Positions 1 to 8,758 are shown, counted from the first letter of the stretch. The stretch: DNA of 64,000 nucleotides from Bacillota bacterium (GCA_023437365.1 JAEZGK010000015.1:1-64000), one strand, 5' to 3'. Numbers and translations: made by a program. Notes: a model not told the origin generated them from the sequence alone.

Positions 1-165
1 TACATGGACAATGGTTACAGATGGGCAGTAGATATCGACTTAGAAAAATACTTCGACACAGTCAATCATGATAAACTAATCGGATTGATATTTAAAGAAG
101 TAAAGGATATCCGAGTGATATCACTGATAAGAAAATATCTAAATGCAGGAGTAATGATTCACTAA
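1..165 (+). pseudogene. ltrA: Group II intron reverse transcriptase/maturase fragment
   Basis: The frame is open at the window edge and encodes 54 residues ending at TAA (163-165). It contains WAVDIDLEKYFDTVNHDKL, the RT palm motif with the first catalytic aspartates, and then RKYLNAGVMIH before the stop. Full-length intron RTs continue for several hundred residues (YADD box, thumb, maturase, often HNH). Here only about 70 bases separate the stop from the domain V start, so the rest of the ORF has been deleted rather than merely closed by a stop. Non-functional. Confidence 0.85.
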
Positions 166-259
166 TCAATATCTCAAAGAACAAGGGTTTATAACAATGT
201 CGGAAAGATATTTACAAGTAAGTTAATTCTATTGAACCGCCGTGTACCGAACGGTATGC

Positions 260-278
260 CAGACTGTCTAACGATTAG
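260..278 (+). repeat. IS left terminal inverted repeat
   Basis: CAGACTGTCTAACGATTAG. The first 17 bases are the exact reverse complement of the right end. The duplicated target ATGC lies immediately outside, at 256-259. Confidence 0.85.
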
Positions 279-363
279 AGTTAACAGCTCGGCGTAAGGT
301 GATTTTTAATAATACTTAAAATAAGGTATAAGAAATATCTTCAAATACGCTGACAAATGGCCT

Positions 364-1779
364 TTATACGGCCATTCTTTTAAATTTTTCTGATAATTCT
401 TGAACTGAATACATACTTAATAGTCGCTTAAGATTATAGGCGATAAACATTGATGCAGATTCTGCATTTACATTATCAAGTTCCTTACGAAGAAAATATG
501 AATACCCCAGCGTTCGTTTTACTGTACCAAATGGATGTTCTACTATGCACCTACGGAGTCTATATACTTCATTATTTGCCAGGGTATAATCTCTAACTTC
601 ATCTAAAATATTTTCGTGTTCCCAGCGTTGAAGATTTCTGCCTGTTGTTGATGTTGTGCATTGATTTTTTTTAGGGCAGTTGTTGCAATTACTGCATTTA
701 TATCTTTTATATTTCAATCCATTTTTAGAAGTGTTTTCAAAAAAACGAAGTTCTTGAGATCCCGGACATATATAGATGTCTTTATCTGCATCATAAATAA
801 ATCTTTCCTTCCTGTATTCGTTGTCCTTGGTTTGGTTATTGGCTTTTGCTTTTTTGATCAGAATGGTAAGCTTTTCGTCTACACATTTTTTTATTTCGGT
901 TCCATTATAGTATCCGGTATCCGCCAATACTTTCATCTTTCTTTTGTGTAATAACTTTTTCGCATTCAAAGCCATATTCGCCAGCTGATTCTGATCATTG
1001 ATATCATTAACAGCAACCGAATCAATTACAAAATGATTTTTACTATCTACAATCGTCTGTACGTTATAGCAGATATCAAGGCTGCCATTATTCTTCATAC
1101 GCCGGCTGTCTTTGTCGGTAAGAGATTTCTGTTCCAACCCTTCTTCTATTAACTCAATCTTTTGCTTTTTATAATTCTCTTTTAATTCCTGATAAGCTTT
1201 TAGCTTTTCTTTATAGGAATCAGTATCTGCATCAGATTTTTCTATTTCTGCAAGGTAGTGGTTAATCTGCTCATCCGCGTATTCTAGCTTTTTATTAAGT
1301 GTACTTGTAGTTATACAGTTATGCTTACTGTTTTGTGCACGGATTTTCGTGCCATCTATAGCGACAATTCTTCCATCTACTAAGCCCCAGCCTTTTAAAA
1401 CAAGTGTCAGTTCTCTTAAAACAGTTCGAAAGGCCTTTTTATTTTCTGTAACAAATCCAGCTATTGTACCATGATCCGGTTGTATGGAATTTATTAACCA
1501 CATTAGTTCTAGGTTTCTTTTTACTTCCATTTCAAGCTTTCTTGAAGAACGAATTTTATTTAAATAACCATAGATATGGAGTTTTAATAAATCTGTTCTT
1601 CGATAAGGGGCCTGACCTTTACTATTTCCGCTGTACTCTTTAAATCCAAGTGCCAATAAATCTAAGGATTCAACATATGCATCAATTACTCGAACAGGAT
1701 TTTCCACATCAATCATTTCGTCTAGAGAGGTCATAATCATATTTATCTGATTTCTGTCACAGCCAACAATATATGCCAT
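364..1779 (-). CDS. IS1182-family DDE transposase
   Basis: This 471-residue protein has the N-terminal DUF772-type region (YRRTDLLKLHIYGYLNKIRS, about 60-78) typical of IS1182/IS5-like transposases. A DDE core follows: the first aspartate in VAIDGTKIRAQ (about 138-148), the second in VLADTGYYNGTEI, and the glutamate in VEHPFGTVKRTLGYSYFLRK near the C-terminus. A Cys-rich insertion (CSNCNNCPKKNQC) lies before the last motif, as in many relatives. The ATG is preceded by ATCGGAGGACTTACA, a strong ribosome binding site. The frame is full length with no frameshift. It is the only gene of the element and is expected to catalyse cut-and-paste transposition on the terminal repeats. Confidence 0.93.
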   Translation of the reverse strand: MAYIVGCDRNQINMIMTSLDEMIDVENPVRVIDAYVESLDLLALGFKEYSGNSKGQAPYRRTDLLKLHIYGYLNKIRSSRKLEMEVKRNLELMWLINSIQPDHGTIAGFVTENKKAFRTVLRELTLVLKGWGLVDGRIVAIDGTKIRAQNSKHNCITTSTLNKKLEYADEQINHYLAEIEKSDADTDSYKEKLKAYQELKENYKKQKIELIEEGLEQKSLTDKDSRRMKNNGSLDICYNVQTIVDSKNHFVIDSVAVNDINDQNQLANMALNAKKLLHKRKMKVLADTGYYNGTEIKKCVDEKLTILIKKAKANNQTKDNEYRKERFIYDADKDIYICPGSQELRFFENTSKNGLKYKRYKCSNCNNCPKKNQCTTSTTGRNLQRWEHENILDEVRDYTLANNEVYRLRRCIVEHPFGTVKRTLGYSYFLRKELDNVNAESASMFIAYNLKRLLSMYSVQELSEKFKRMAV

Positions 1780-1825
1780 TGTAAGTCCTCCGATATCTTT
1801 TGATACTTCTATTTTAACATATTTC

Positions 1826-1844
1826 CCAATCGTTAGACAGTCTG
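1826..1844 (-). repeat. IS right terminal inverted repeat
   Basis: On the minus strand this reads CAGACTGTCTAACGATTGG. It pairs over 17 bases with the left end, with one mismatch just inside. ATGC follows at 1845-1848 as the second copy of the target duplication. Confidence 0.85.
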
Positions 1845-1960
1845 ATGCACGGTGCTGTGAGAGGACGGCGGTTAGTCACCGCCTCCTACTCGATGATAGA
1901 AAGCCCATAAGGCTGGTTCTCTTTCTTATAAGCTTCACAAAAGGTCTGTGAATATCAGAA

Positions 1961-2824
1961 TTACTCCGGATTCTCGTTATCCAGATTAATTACCTTCGCT
2001 TCCTTCATCATTTTCAGCTTCTCCTGGGTGAGAATCAGTCTCCCGGAGGGTTCTGCTTCATATGTAATATCCAGCTTTCCGGCAATGACGGCATCTGCAT
2101 TGGCTTGACCATGCTCCGGAATGATTATTTTAGGCTGCAGCTTGTTTATAATTGCAGGCAAATCATCAGGAACAAGCTTGCCATAGGTGCCATTCTCAAA
2201 TATCTGAATTAATAATACATCAACCCTTCCGATTTGGTCCAAGACTTCATCGCTTGGAAGGTCACCCTGGGAGGCAAAATGCGCGATGGTGATGTCCTCC
2301 AGCTTAGTCACAAAAATAGTATTTGGGCTCGGTAAATCTCCTTTGTTATGAACACCCATATAACCCTTTATCACTGTCTTATCAAAGGTATATTCTCCGG
2401 ACTCCGTAATCAGTGCGAAATCTCCTTCCACCTGACTGGTATCATTATGATCCCCGTGTTGGTGGCTTTCTGTCACGACATCCGGCTTCAGAGTATCATT
2501 TAGCATATAGGGATCACTGAGTATCTGAAAACCGTCTATTGTCTCAAAAGTAAAACAAGCATAATTTCCCGGATATTTCTTAATCAGGACACCTTCCGTA
2601 AACTCAGTATCGGTAGCAGGTGCCACGCCGGCTTTAGAAATGGTTGTTGGTGTTTTCGTAGCCTCAGCTTCCTCGTATGTTTCCGCTTTAGGCGTAGGAG
2701 AAACGGGTTCCTTGCTTGGGAGAACTGCTATTGTAGGTTTAGCAGGCTCATCCTTATCCCCGGAACATGCAGACAGCAAAACAGCTGAAATAATTACGGT
2801 TATGATAAGATAAGATTTCTTCAA
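1961..2824 (-). CDS. Metallo-beta-lactamase-fold lipoprotein
   Basis: A lipoprotein signal (LKKSYLIITVIISAVLLSAC, lipobox LSAC) is followed by a Pro/Thr/Lys-rich spacer of about 60 residues and an MBL-fold domain. The domain carries HQHGDHND, a variant of the HxHxDH metal motif, and later GxxPEHGQAN (IIIPEHGQANAD), which can supply the distal histidine. The fold resembles UlaG-like predicted metal-dependent hydrolases; the substrate is unknown. I chose a TTG start (287 residues) because GGAGGGG lies 8 bases upstream. The ATG at 2861-2863 falls at or upstream of the transcription start implied by the promoter at 2865-2892. Likely an extracytoplasmic, membrane-anchored hydrolase transcribed alone. 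Confidence 0.75.
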   Translation of the reverse strand: MKKSYLIITVIISAVLLSACSGDKDEPAKPTIAVLPSKEPVSPTPKAETYEEAEATKTPTTISKAGVAPATDTEFTEGVLIKKYPGNYACFTFETIDGFQILSDPYMLNDTLKPDVVTESHQHGDHNDTSQVEGDFALITESGEYTFDKTVIKGYMGVHNKGDLPSPNTIFVTKLEDITIAHFASQGDLPSDEVLDQIGRVDVLLIQIFENGTYGKLVPDDLPAIINKLQPKIIIPEHGQANADAVIAGKLDITYEAEPSGRLILTQEKLKMMKEAKVINLDNENPE

Positions 2825-2864
2825 AACAAGGTCCCCTCCATAAAAAAATACAAATCCAATCATA

Positions 2865-2892
2865 ATTATAACATTCTCTCACTCACCAACAA
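2865..2892 (-). promoter_or_regulatory. Sigma-A-like promoter of the MBL lipoprotein gene
   Basis: On the minus strand TTGTTG (2887-2892), a 16-base spacer and TATAAT (2865-2870). The predicted start near 2858 lies downstream of the first ATG and supports the TTG start at 2822-2824. Confidence 0.55.
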
Positions 2893-3000
2893 GGTAGAAT
2901 TAACAAAATAAAAGGTAAAAAACGCAAATTCAATTCAGGTCAATTCTAAGACTCAACAGCTCGCGTGCTATCACAGGGAAAAATGCGCGCTAAAATTAGC

Positions 3001-3029
3001 TTTAAAAACATAAACTTTAATGTTATAAT
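3001..3029 (+). promoter_or_regulatory. Probable promoter of gdpP-rplI-dnaB
   Basis: A perfect TATAAT at 3024-3029 lies 17 bases after a weak TTTAAA (3001-3006). Transcription would start near 3036, inside the left arm of the palindrome at 3030-3170, giving a 5' leader of about 265 bases. Confidence 0.5.
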
Positions 3030-3170
3030 GTACGGGATAAGCAAAGGTTAGTGAAACGAATGCCCACTGGAAGAAGAAATTCTTCCAGGTGGAAATTCGT
3101 TTCACTAACCGCGCAACGCGAGCTGAATAAGCTGCCTTGCGCAGCTTGTTCAGCTTTGCTTATCCCGTAC
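3030..3170 (+). repeat. Cloverleaf-like nested palindrome in the gdpP leader
   Basis: The outer arms GTACGGGATAAGCAAAG (3030-3046) and 3154-3170 are perfectly complementary over 17 bases. Inside are three more stems. Arm A has 3047-3060 with 3096-3109 (14 perfect pairs), extended by 3064-3075 with 3080-3092. A small CGCG-CAA-CGCG hairpin lies at 3110-3120. Arm B has 3121-3135 with 3141-3155 (15 pairs, the only imperfection a U-G wobble on the plus strand). No open reading frame explains it. It could be a cis-acting leader RNA or a mobile repeat. Confidence 0.7.
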
Positions 3171-3215
3171 AATGTAAAGAAGATGCAAAACATGAGCATA
3201 AACCTGTAAAGGTAA

Positions 3216-3263
3216 GAATGCCCACCGGAAGAAGAAATTCTTCCAGGTGGAAATTTCGTTTCA
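3216..3263 (+). repeat. Second, diverged copy of palindrome arm A
   Basis: GAATGCCCACCGGAAGAAG through AAATTTCGTTTCA repeats 3058-3104 with a few substitutions. The inner GGAAGAA/TTCTTCC hairpin is kept, but the GTTAGTGAAAC outer arm is lost. It ends about 40 bases before the gdpP start. The only other content of 2893-3302 is the promoter and the larger palindrome. Confidence 0.65.
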
Positions 3264-3302
3264 AGAAAGCAATAATCCATCCCTAGATTAAGGAGTAATA
3301 TC

Positions 3303-5363
3303 ATGAGCCGTAAATTAAAAGTTAGAGGTGCACTTCGGGCATACTTACTCTGGCCTGTCATATTGACAGTGGTATTGTTGTGTATGAATCTGATCATGTA
3401 TCCGATAGACCGGTTGGCAGGGTATGTGATGACTGCATTTACAGTGCTGTATTTTGTTATGGCTATGACTATTTATCTGTCAAAACGCAATAAAATTGCC
3501 ACTGAGCTTGTGCGCTATGCTATGGATTACGGCCAGGTGCAGAAACGTCTTTTAAAGGAATTGAATTTGCCCTATGCTGTTCTTGACTTAGAAGGCAGGA
3601 TGCAGTGGGGAAACGATGAATTCATGGACATCATTCAAGAGAAAAGTGCTGCAAGACGTTCCATCTCGAATATCTTCCCCGAGATTACAGAGGATACTCT
3701 GCCCAAGAAGGAAAAGGACGAGGTCCTTCATACGGTTTTGAACGGACGGAATTATCGCGTCCTGCTGCGTAAAGTGATTGCCCCTGATTTTGATGACAGC
3801 TTAAATCCTCATGACCTGGATGCGGAGGAATGCTGGGAGGACAGAAATGCACTGATCGCCATGTATCTATATGACGAAACCGAGATGATTACCTTACTAA
3901 AGGAGAACAAGGAGCAGAAGCTGGTTACAGGTCTTCTCTACATCGACAACTACGAGGAAGCTTTGGAAAGCATCGATGAAGTTAGACGTTCTCTTTTAAC
4001 TGCTCTGGTCGATAGAAAAATCAATAAATATATGCAGGGCCTTGATGCCATCATCAAGAAGCTTGAGAAGGATAAATATATTTTCGTATTCCAGCAGAAA
4101 TATCTGCCTTACCTTCAGACCAGTAAGTTTGCTGTCCTGGAGGAGGTCAGAAGCGTAAATATCGGCAATGAAATGTCTGTTACCATCAGTATCGGACTAG
4201 GTGTCAATGCCGATACTTATGTCAGCGGGTACGAATATGCCCGCGCAGCAATCGACCTGGCACTGGGACGCGGCGGAGATCAGGCAGTGATTAAGGACAG
4301 AGAGAAGATTTCCTATTACGGTGGTAAGAGCATCCAGGTAGAGAAGAGCACCCGTGTCAAAGCAAGAGTGAAAGCACATGCTTTCCGTGAATTTGTGGAA
4401 GCTAAGGATAAGATCGTGATCATGGGTCATAAAATCGGAGATGTCGATTCCTTCGGATCTGCCATCGGTGTATATCGGATTGCGAAGTCCTTCAATAAAA
4501 AATCACATATTGTCATTAATGAAGTAACCTCCTCTCTCCGTCCGATGATGAATAAATTTGCCGGAAATCCGGATTATGAAGAGGATATGTTCATAAAGAA
4601 TGACCAGGCAAAGGAGATTGTGGATATCAATACCTTACTAGTCATTGTTGACGTCAACCGTCCAAGTTATCTGGAATGTGCGGAATTACTGGATCGAACC
4701 AAGACAATCGTTACGTTTGATCATCATCGCCAGACAAATGAAGCCATTGATTCAGCGGTGCTTTCCTATGTGGAGCCCTATGCTTCCTCCACCAGTGAGA
4801 TGATTGCCGAGATTATGCAGTATATCGGCGGTAGCTTAAAGCTGAGGCCATTGGAGGCAGATGCTCTCTATGCAGGTATTATGATAGATACTAACAATTT
4901 TCTGACGAAGACAGGAGTGCGTACCTTTGAGGCGGCGGCATATCTTCGCCGGTGCGGCGCGGATGTCACAAGAATTAGAAAATCCTTCCGCAGTGAGATG
5001 ACTGATTTTAAGATCAAGGCAGATGCTATCAGCAGTACGGAGATTTATCTGAACCACTTTGCGATTGCGGTTTGTGCAAGCTCCGAAGTGGACAGTCCTA
5101 TGATTCTCGGTGCCCAGGTAGCGAATGAGCTGTTAAATATAACTGATATCAAGGCCACCTTCGTTCTGACAGAGTTTAACGAAAAGATATATATCAGTGC
5201 AAGATCCATTGATGAAGTCAATGTTCAGATTATTATGGAAAAGCTGGGTGGCGGAGGACATTTGAGTGTGGCCGGTACACAGCTGGAGAATACAACCATT
5301 CAGGATGCAATCATAAAATTGAAGACTACTTTGACGAAGATGCATGAAGAGGGAGAATTGTAG
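3303..5363 (+). CDS. gdpP: Cyclic-di-AMP phosphodiesterase GdpP
   Basis: This 686-residue membrane protein hydrolyses the second messenger c-di-AMP. Two N-terminal membrane helices (about 14-34 and 38-58) precede a PAS-like region (about 85-160), a degenerate GGDEF domain (about 170-335) and DHH/DHHA1 phosphodiesterase domains. The DHH signatures are MGHKIGDVDSFGSA (about 373-386) and TFDHHRQ (about 472-478); DHHA1 ends with GGGGHLSVAGTQL (about 648-660). Length and domain order match YybT/GdpP. AAGGAG lies 7 bases before the ATG. It heads gdpP-rplI-dnaB, an order conserved in Firmicutes. The long structured leader upstream could regulate it. Confidence 0.95.
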   Translation: MSRKLKVRGALRAYLLWPVILTVVLLCMNLIMYPIDRLAGYVMTAFTVLYFVMAMTIYLSKRNKIATELVRYAMDYGQVQKRLLKELNLPYAVLDLEGRMQWGNDEFMDIIQEKSAARRSISNIFPEITEDTLPKKEKDEVLHTVLNGRNYRVLLRKVIAPDFDDSLNPHDLDAEECWEDRNALIAMYLYDETEMITLLKENKEQKLVTGLLYIDNYEEALESIDEVRRSLLTALVDRKINKYMQGLDAIIKKLEKDKYIFVFQQKYLPYLQTSKFAVLEEVRSVNIGNEMSVTISIGLGVNADTYVSGYEYARAAIDLALGRGGDQAVIKDREKISYYGGKSIQVEKSTRVKARVKAHAFREFVEAKDKIVIMGHKIGDVDSFGSAIGVYRIAKSFNKKSHIVINEVTSSLRPMMNKFAGNPDYEEDMFIKNDQAKEIVDINTLLVIVDVNRPSYLECAELLDRTKTIVTFDHHRQTNEAIDSAVLSYVEPYASSTSEMIAEIMQYIGGSLKLRPLEADALYAGIMIDTNNFLTKTGVRTFEAAAYLRRCGADVTRIRKSFRSEMTDFKIKADAISSTEIYLNHFAIAVCASSEVDSPMILGAQVANELLNITDIKATFVLTEFNEKIYISARSIDEVNVQIIMEKLGGGGHLSVAGTQLENTTIQDAIIKLKTTLTKMHEEGEL

Positions 5364-5393
5364 CACTATTCGAAGAGTGAAGGAGAGAGACAC

Positions 5394-5840
5394 ATGGAGA
5401 TTATTTTATTACAGGATGTAAAAGCATTAGGAAAGAAGGGCGAGATTGTTAAGGTTAGCGATGGTTACGCCCGCAATTTTATCCTGCCGAAAAAGCTCGG
5501 ACTGGAAGCAACAAAACAGAATTTATATGATTTAAATATGCAAAAGGCAGCCGAGGAGAAGAAGCAAAAGGAGCTTTTGGAAGAAGCCAAAGCGTTCGGT
5601 AAGAAGCTGGAGGAGCTTACGATTAAGGTATCCGTCAAGGCAGGAGAAGGTGGTAAGACTTTTGGTTCCGTGTCTACGAAGGAAATAGCAGAGGCTGCAA
5701 AAAAGCAGCATAATCTGGATATTGATAAGAAGAAACTGCAGCTCGCCGATCCGATTAAAAATGCAGGCTCCTATACAGTTCAAGTGAAGCTGCATCCACA
5801 GGTAACCGCGGAGCTGAAGGTAAAGGTAGAGGCTGTCTAA
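5394..5840 (+). CDS. rplI: 50S ribosomal protein L9
   Basis: This 148-residue protein is full length. The N-terminal rRNA-binding domain carries the L9 signature (DVKALGKKGEIVKVSDGYARNF). A long charged helix (about 45-75) connects to the C-terminal domain (GGKTFGSVSTKEIAEA and following). L9 binds 23S rRNA near the base of the L1 stalk. AAGGAGAGAG precedes the ATG. It lies 30 bases after gdpP and 52 before dnaB, so the three genes are very probably one operon. Confidence 0.97.
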   Translation: MEIILLQDVKALGKKGEIVKVSDGYARNFILPKKLGLEATKQNLYDLNMQKAAEEKKQKELLEEAKAFGKKLEELTIKVSVKAGEGGKTFGSVSTKEIAEAAKKQHNLDIDKKKLQLADPIKNAGSYTVQVKLHPQVTAELKVKVEAV

Positions 5841-5892
5841 GACTGACCGCATACAAAGCAGGCAATCGGGTTCTGCGAGGAGGAAACCTTAA

Positions 5893-7221
5893 ATGGATGA
5901 ATCATTTATAAAAAGAATACTTCCCCACAGTGCGGAGGCAGAGCAGTCCGTCATTGGTTCTATGATTATGGACAAGGATGCCATTGTATCGGCTTCTGAG
6001 ATCATTACCGGTACGGACTTTTATGAACAGCAATACAGCATTTTGTTCGATACTATGGTCGAACTTTATAATGAAGGCAAACCGGTGGACCTGATTACCC
6101 TTCAGGACAGACTGAAGGAAAAGGATGTACCGCCACAGGTGTGCAGCCTCGAATTTATTCGTGATCTGGTAACCGCTGTCCCTACCTCAGCCAATGTGAA
6201 ATACTATGCTCAGATTGTGAAGGATAAAGCAGTACTGCGCAGGTTGATTAAGGTGACTGAGGAAACAGCAAATGACTGCTATCTGGATAAAGAAAAGCTG
6301 GAAATCATCCTGGAGAAGACGGAAAAGCAGGTATTTGATATTGTTCAGAACCGGGGAACCAAGGAATTTTCGGATATTAAGGAGGTTGTACTGAGAACCA
6401 TTGACAGTATAGAGGCTGCCGCGAAGAATCAGGGCAGCGTAACCGGTATAGCAACAGGATTTTATGATTTGGATTATAAGACAGCAGGCTTCCAGCCGTC
6501 AGATCTTATACTGATCGCGGCAAGACCCTCCATGGGTAAGACTGCATTTGTCCTTAATATAGCAGAGTATGTAGCTTTAAAGTCCAATGTGACTACCGCG
6601 ATTTTCAGCTTGGAAATGTCACAGGACCAGTTGGTCAAACGTATTCTATCCATGAATTCCAGAGTGGATTCTCAGGCAATTCGAACCGGTTCTCTGAACG
6701 GGGAGGATTGGGCCAGTCTGATGGAAAGTGCCAGAATTATAGGGAATTCCAATCTGGTCATTGATGATACCTCGGCAATCTCGGTCAGTGAGCTGCGAAG
6801 CAAATGTCGTAAGCTAAAACTGGAGAAGAACCTAGGGCTCGTGATCATCGATTACCTACAGCTGATGTCCGGAAGTAAGAAGTCAGAATCCAGACAGCAG
6901 GAGATTTCAGAGATCTCCAGATCGCTCAAATCCCTTGCCAGAGAGATCAACGTTCCAGTAGTTGCGCTTTCTCAGCTTAGCCGTGCAGTGGAGCAGCGCC
7001 CAGATAAGCGTCCTATGCTTTCTGACCTTCGAGAGTCAGGTGCGATCGAGCAGGATGCCGATGTAGTAATGTTCATCTATCGTGATGATTATTACAACAG
7101 GGATACGGAGGAACCGGGAGTATCTGAGATCATTATCGGTAAACAGAGAAATGGTCCGGTTGGAACCGTGAAGCTCGCATGGCAGGCTCAGTACACAAAG
7201 TTTGCTAATCTTGAGCATTAA
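5893..7221 (+). CDS. dnaB: Replicative DNA helicase DnaB
   Basis: This 442-residue hexameric helicase unwinds DNA at the replication fork. The N-terminal domain (PHSAEAEQSVIGSMI, about 11-25) is followed by a RecA-like motor with Walker A ARPSMGKTA (about 210-218), Walker B LVIIDYLQLMSG, and the DnaB hallmark SRSLKSLAREINVPVVALSQ. There is no intein or truncation. GAGGAGG precedes the ATG by about 7 bases. It closes the gdpP-rplI-dnaB operon and is followed by a terminator at 7241-7299. Confidence 0.97.
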   Translation: MDESFIKRILPHSAEAEQSVIGSMIMDKDAIVSASEIITGTDFYEQQYSILFDTMVELYNEGKPVDLITLQDRLKEKDVPPQVCSLEFIRDLVTAVPTSANVKYYAQIVKDKAVLRRLIKVTEETANDCYLDKEKLEIILEKTEKQVFDIVQNRGTKEFSDIKEVVLRTIDSIEAAAKNQGSVTGIATGFYDLDYKTAGFQPSDLILIAARPSMGKTAFVLNIAEYVALKSNVTTAIFSLEMSQDQLVKRILSMNSRVDSQAIRTGSLNGEDWASLMESARIIGNSNLVIDDTSAISVSELRSKCRKLKLEKNLGLVIIDYLQLMSGSKKSESRQQEISEISRSLKSLAREINVPVVALSQLSRAVEQRPDKRPMLSDLRESGAIEQDADVVMFIYRDDYYNRDTEEPGVSEIIIGKQRNGPVGTVKLAWQAQYTKFANLEH

Positions 7222-7240
7222 TAAATCATGCATACATAGC

Positions 7241-7299
7241 AAGAGGACCGTGCAAAAGGAATTAGTTCCAGCTACCATTTTGCATAGTCCTCTTTTTTG
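7241..7299 (+). terminator. Terminator after dnaB
   Basis: AGAGGAC...GTCCTCT arms, with an inner GCAAAA/TTTTGC stem, are followed by TTTTTT. Confidence 0.75.
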
Positions 7300-7401
7300 T
7301 TCGGGTTAAGGCTTCACAGACCTATGTAGCTTTACTCTTGCTAAGCATGTGATTACTTGGCTCAATTTGCTCTACTCCCAAAATTGCACTCTAAAAATTG
7401 T

Positions 7402-7430
7402 TTGACAAATGAGATCAGCATGATTACAAT
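7402..7430 (+). promoter_or_regulatory. Sigma-A promoter upstream of the MFS gene
   Basis: TTGACA (7402-7407), a 17-base spacer and TACAAT (7425-7430), about 57 bases before the gene. Confidence 0.65.
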
Positions 7431-7486
7431 GGTTACTTAACTCGTAAAATACATAGTCTGGGAAAAGGAAAGGAAGGGGGGGCTCC

Positions 7487-8758
7487 TTGGAAATGAAGCA
7501 TGCGAAGCTGACATATCTAGGATTATCTAAAAGCGTATATGTTATTACCTTTGCCAGGATGGTAAACTCTGCAGGAAATTTCATATTTCCTTATTTGACG
7601 TTACTATTAACCTCCAGAGGTCATATGGGAGAACAGACGGTGGGACTGTTTCTTCTGTTAGGTGCTGTGGTTCAGGTACCCGGTTCTCTGCTGGGAGGGA
7701 AGCTTGCTGATCGGATGGGAAGAAAGAAAATCATGATCGGTTTTATGGGATTGGCAGCGCTATGCTTTATACCCTGCGCATTTCTGATTGATATTGAAAC
7801 TGGCTTTCTATACATACCCTGGTTGCTAATACTTTCTTCATTTTTTTTCAGTATGGCGCAACCGGCAAGCGGAGCTATGATGAATGATTTGACACTTCCT
7901 GAGAATCGGCAGGCCGCTTTTTCCCTATTATATATGGGAATGAATGTCGGCTCCGCCATCGGAATGTTGATTGCAGGAGTTTTGTTCAGCAATCATATGA
8001 AGCTTTTGTTTCTGGGAGATGCTGCGACAACACTGCTATCTATTTTATTGCTTCTCTTATTTGTGAAGGAGACCAAGCCAGAGACGGAGGATTCTGAGCA
8101 ACTGGAAGAGGAACGTGCAGATGAAAAGGCAGAACAGGGCGGATTGATAGCCGCAATGTTAAAAAGACCTATGCTGTTGATTTTTGCAATATTCGATATG
8201 CTCTATTCCTTTGCTTATGCCCAGACAAACTTTAGTCTTCCGTTACAAACAAAGCTGATATTTGGTGATAATCTGGGTGCGGAGTATTTCGGCTACTTTG
8301 GTGCGATTAACTGTATTGAAGTACTTCTCCTAACTACGGTCATCACACTGCTGACCAGAAAATTGCGTCCGGTGTTCAATGTATCCATCGCGGGGATCTT
8401 TTATGCGATAGGCTTTGGTATGCTATTCTTCGTACAGAGCTTCTGGATGTTTGTACTATCTACGATCATATGGACAGTCGGAGAAATTATAAACGCAACG
8501 AATATCGGTGTTTATATTGCTAATCATACACCAATCACCCATCGGGGAAGATTTAACTCAATTATTAGTATTATATCCGGTACCGGCGGAGCGATTGCTC
8601 CTTATATCATGGGAGGCTTTGTTGCATCCAGAGGCGTGACCTGTGTTTGGCCTGTGATATTTTTGATATCACTTTTTGCATCCTTCTCCATGTTCTTGCT
8701 CGGAAGCTTCGAAAAGAGAAAAACCCGAGGAAATACCACTGAGAAGGTAATGCCATAA
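7487..8758 (+). CDS. MFS transporter
   Basis: This integral membrane protein of about 423 residues has roughly 12 predicted helices. It carries the MFS motif A between helices 2 and 3 (GGKLADRMGRKK, about 69-80). A charged central loop (ETKPETEDSEQLEEERADEK) separates the two six-helix halves. It resembles the DHA1 drug-efflux type; the substrate cannot be told from sequence. AAGGAAGGGGGG precedes two possible starts, TTG at 7487 and ATG at 7493, which differ by two residues. It is transcribed alone, from the promoter at 7402 to the terminator at 8779. Confidence 0.85.
   Translation: MEMKHAKLTYLGLSKSVYVITFARMVNSAGNFIFPYLTLLLTSRGHMGEQTVGLFLLLGAVVQVPGSLLGGKLADRMGRKKIMIGFMGLAALCFIPCAFLIDIETGFLYIPWLLILSSFFFSMAQPASGAMMNDLTLPENRQAAFSLLYMGMNVGSAIGMLIAGVLFSNHMKLLFLGDAATTLLSILLLLLFVKETKPETEDSEQLEEERADEKAEQGGLIAAMLKRPMLLIFAIFDMLYSFAYAQTNFSLPLQTKLIFGDNLGAEYFGYFGAINCIEVLLLTTVITLLTRKLRPVFNVSIAGIFYAIGFGMLFFVQSFWMFVLSTIIWTVGEIINATNIGVYIANHTPITHRGRFNSIISIISGTGGAIAPYIMGGFVASRGVTCVWPVIFLISLFASFSMFLLGSFEKRKTRGNTTEKVMP

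Larger units (their letters stand above)
260..1844 (-). mobile_element. Complete IS1182-family insertion sequence (about 1.58 kb)
   Basis: The element has one transposase gene bounded by inverted repeats. The left end CAGACTGTCTAACGATT (260-276) is a perfect 17-bp match to the reverse complement of 1828-1844. The tetranucleotide ATGC at 256-259 recurs at 1845-1848. Removing the element and one ATGC restores a continuous domain V strand (CGGTATGCACGG), which supports a 4-bp target duplication. The transposase is intact with a good ribosome binding site, so the copy may still be active. Family assignment is from the protein sequence. Confidence 0.85.
1..1894 (+). mobile_element. Group II intron remnant, 3' portion, split by an IS
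   Basis: A truncated reverse transcriptase reading frame (1-165) is followed by sequence with the usual 3' architecture of a bacterial group II intron. Domain V begins at 234 (GAACCGCC...), has a GAAC loop near 249-252, and resumes after the insertion at 1849. A domain VI-like hairpin lies at 1855-1894 and ends CCTACTCGAT, a common intron 3' end with a bulged A as likely branch point. The IS at 260-1844 sits inside the 3' strand of domain V, the catalytic helix, so the copy cannot splice. The 5' end lies outside the window. Domain assignment is by resemblance, not by folding. Confidence 0.75.

Noticed and set aside
661..951. 96-codon plus-strand ORF within the transposase gene
   Set aside because: Antisense shadow of the transposase; hydrophobic composition arises from Lys/Asn-rich codons read backwards.
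3023..3397. 124-codon minus-strand ORF over the gdpP leader
   Set aside because: It reads through the nested palindrome and into gdpP, with no ribosome binding site or recognisable domain.
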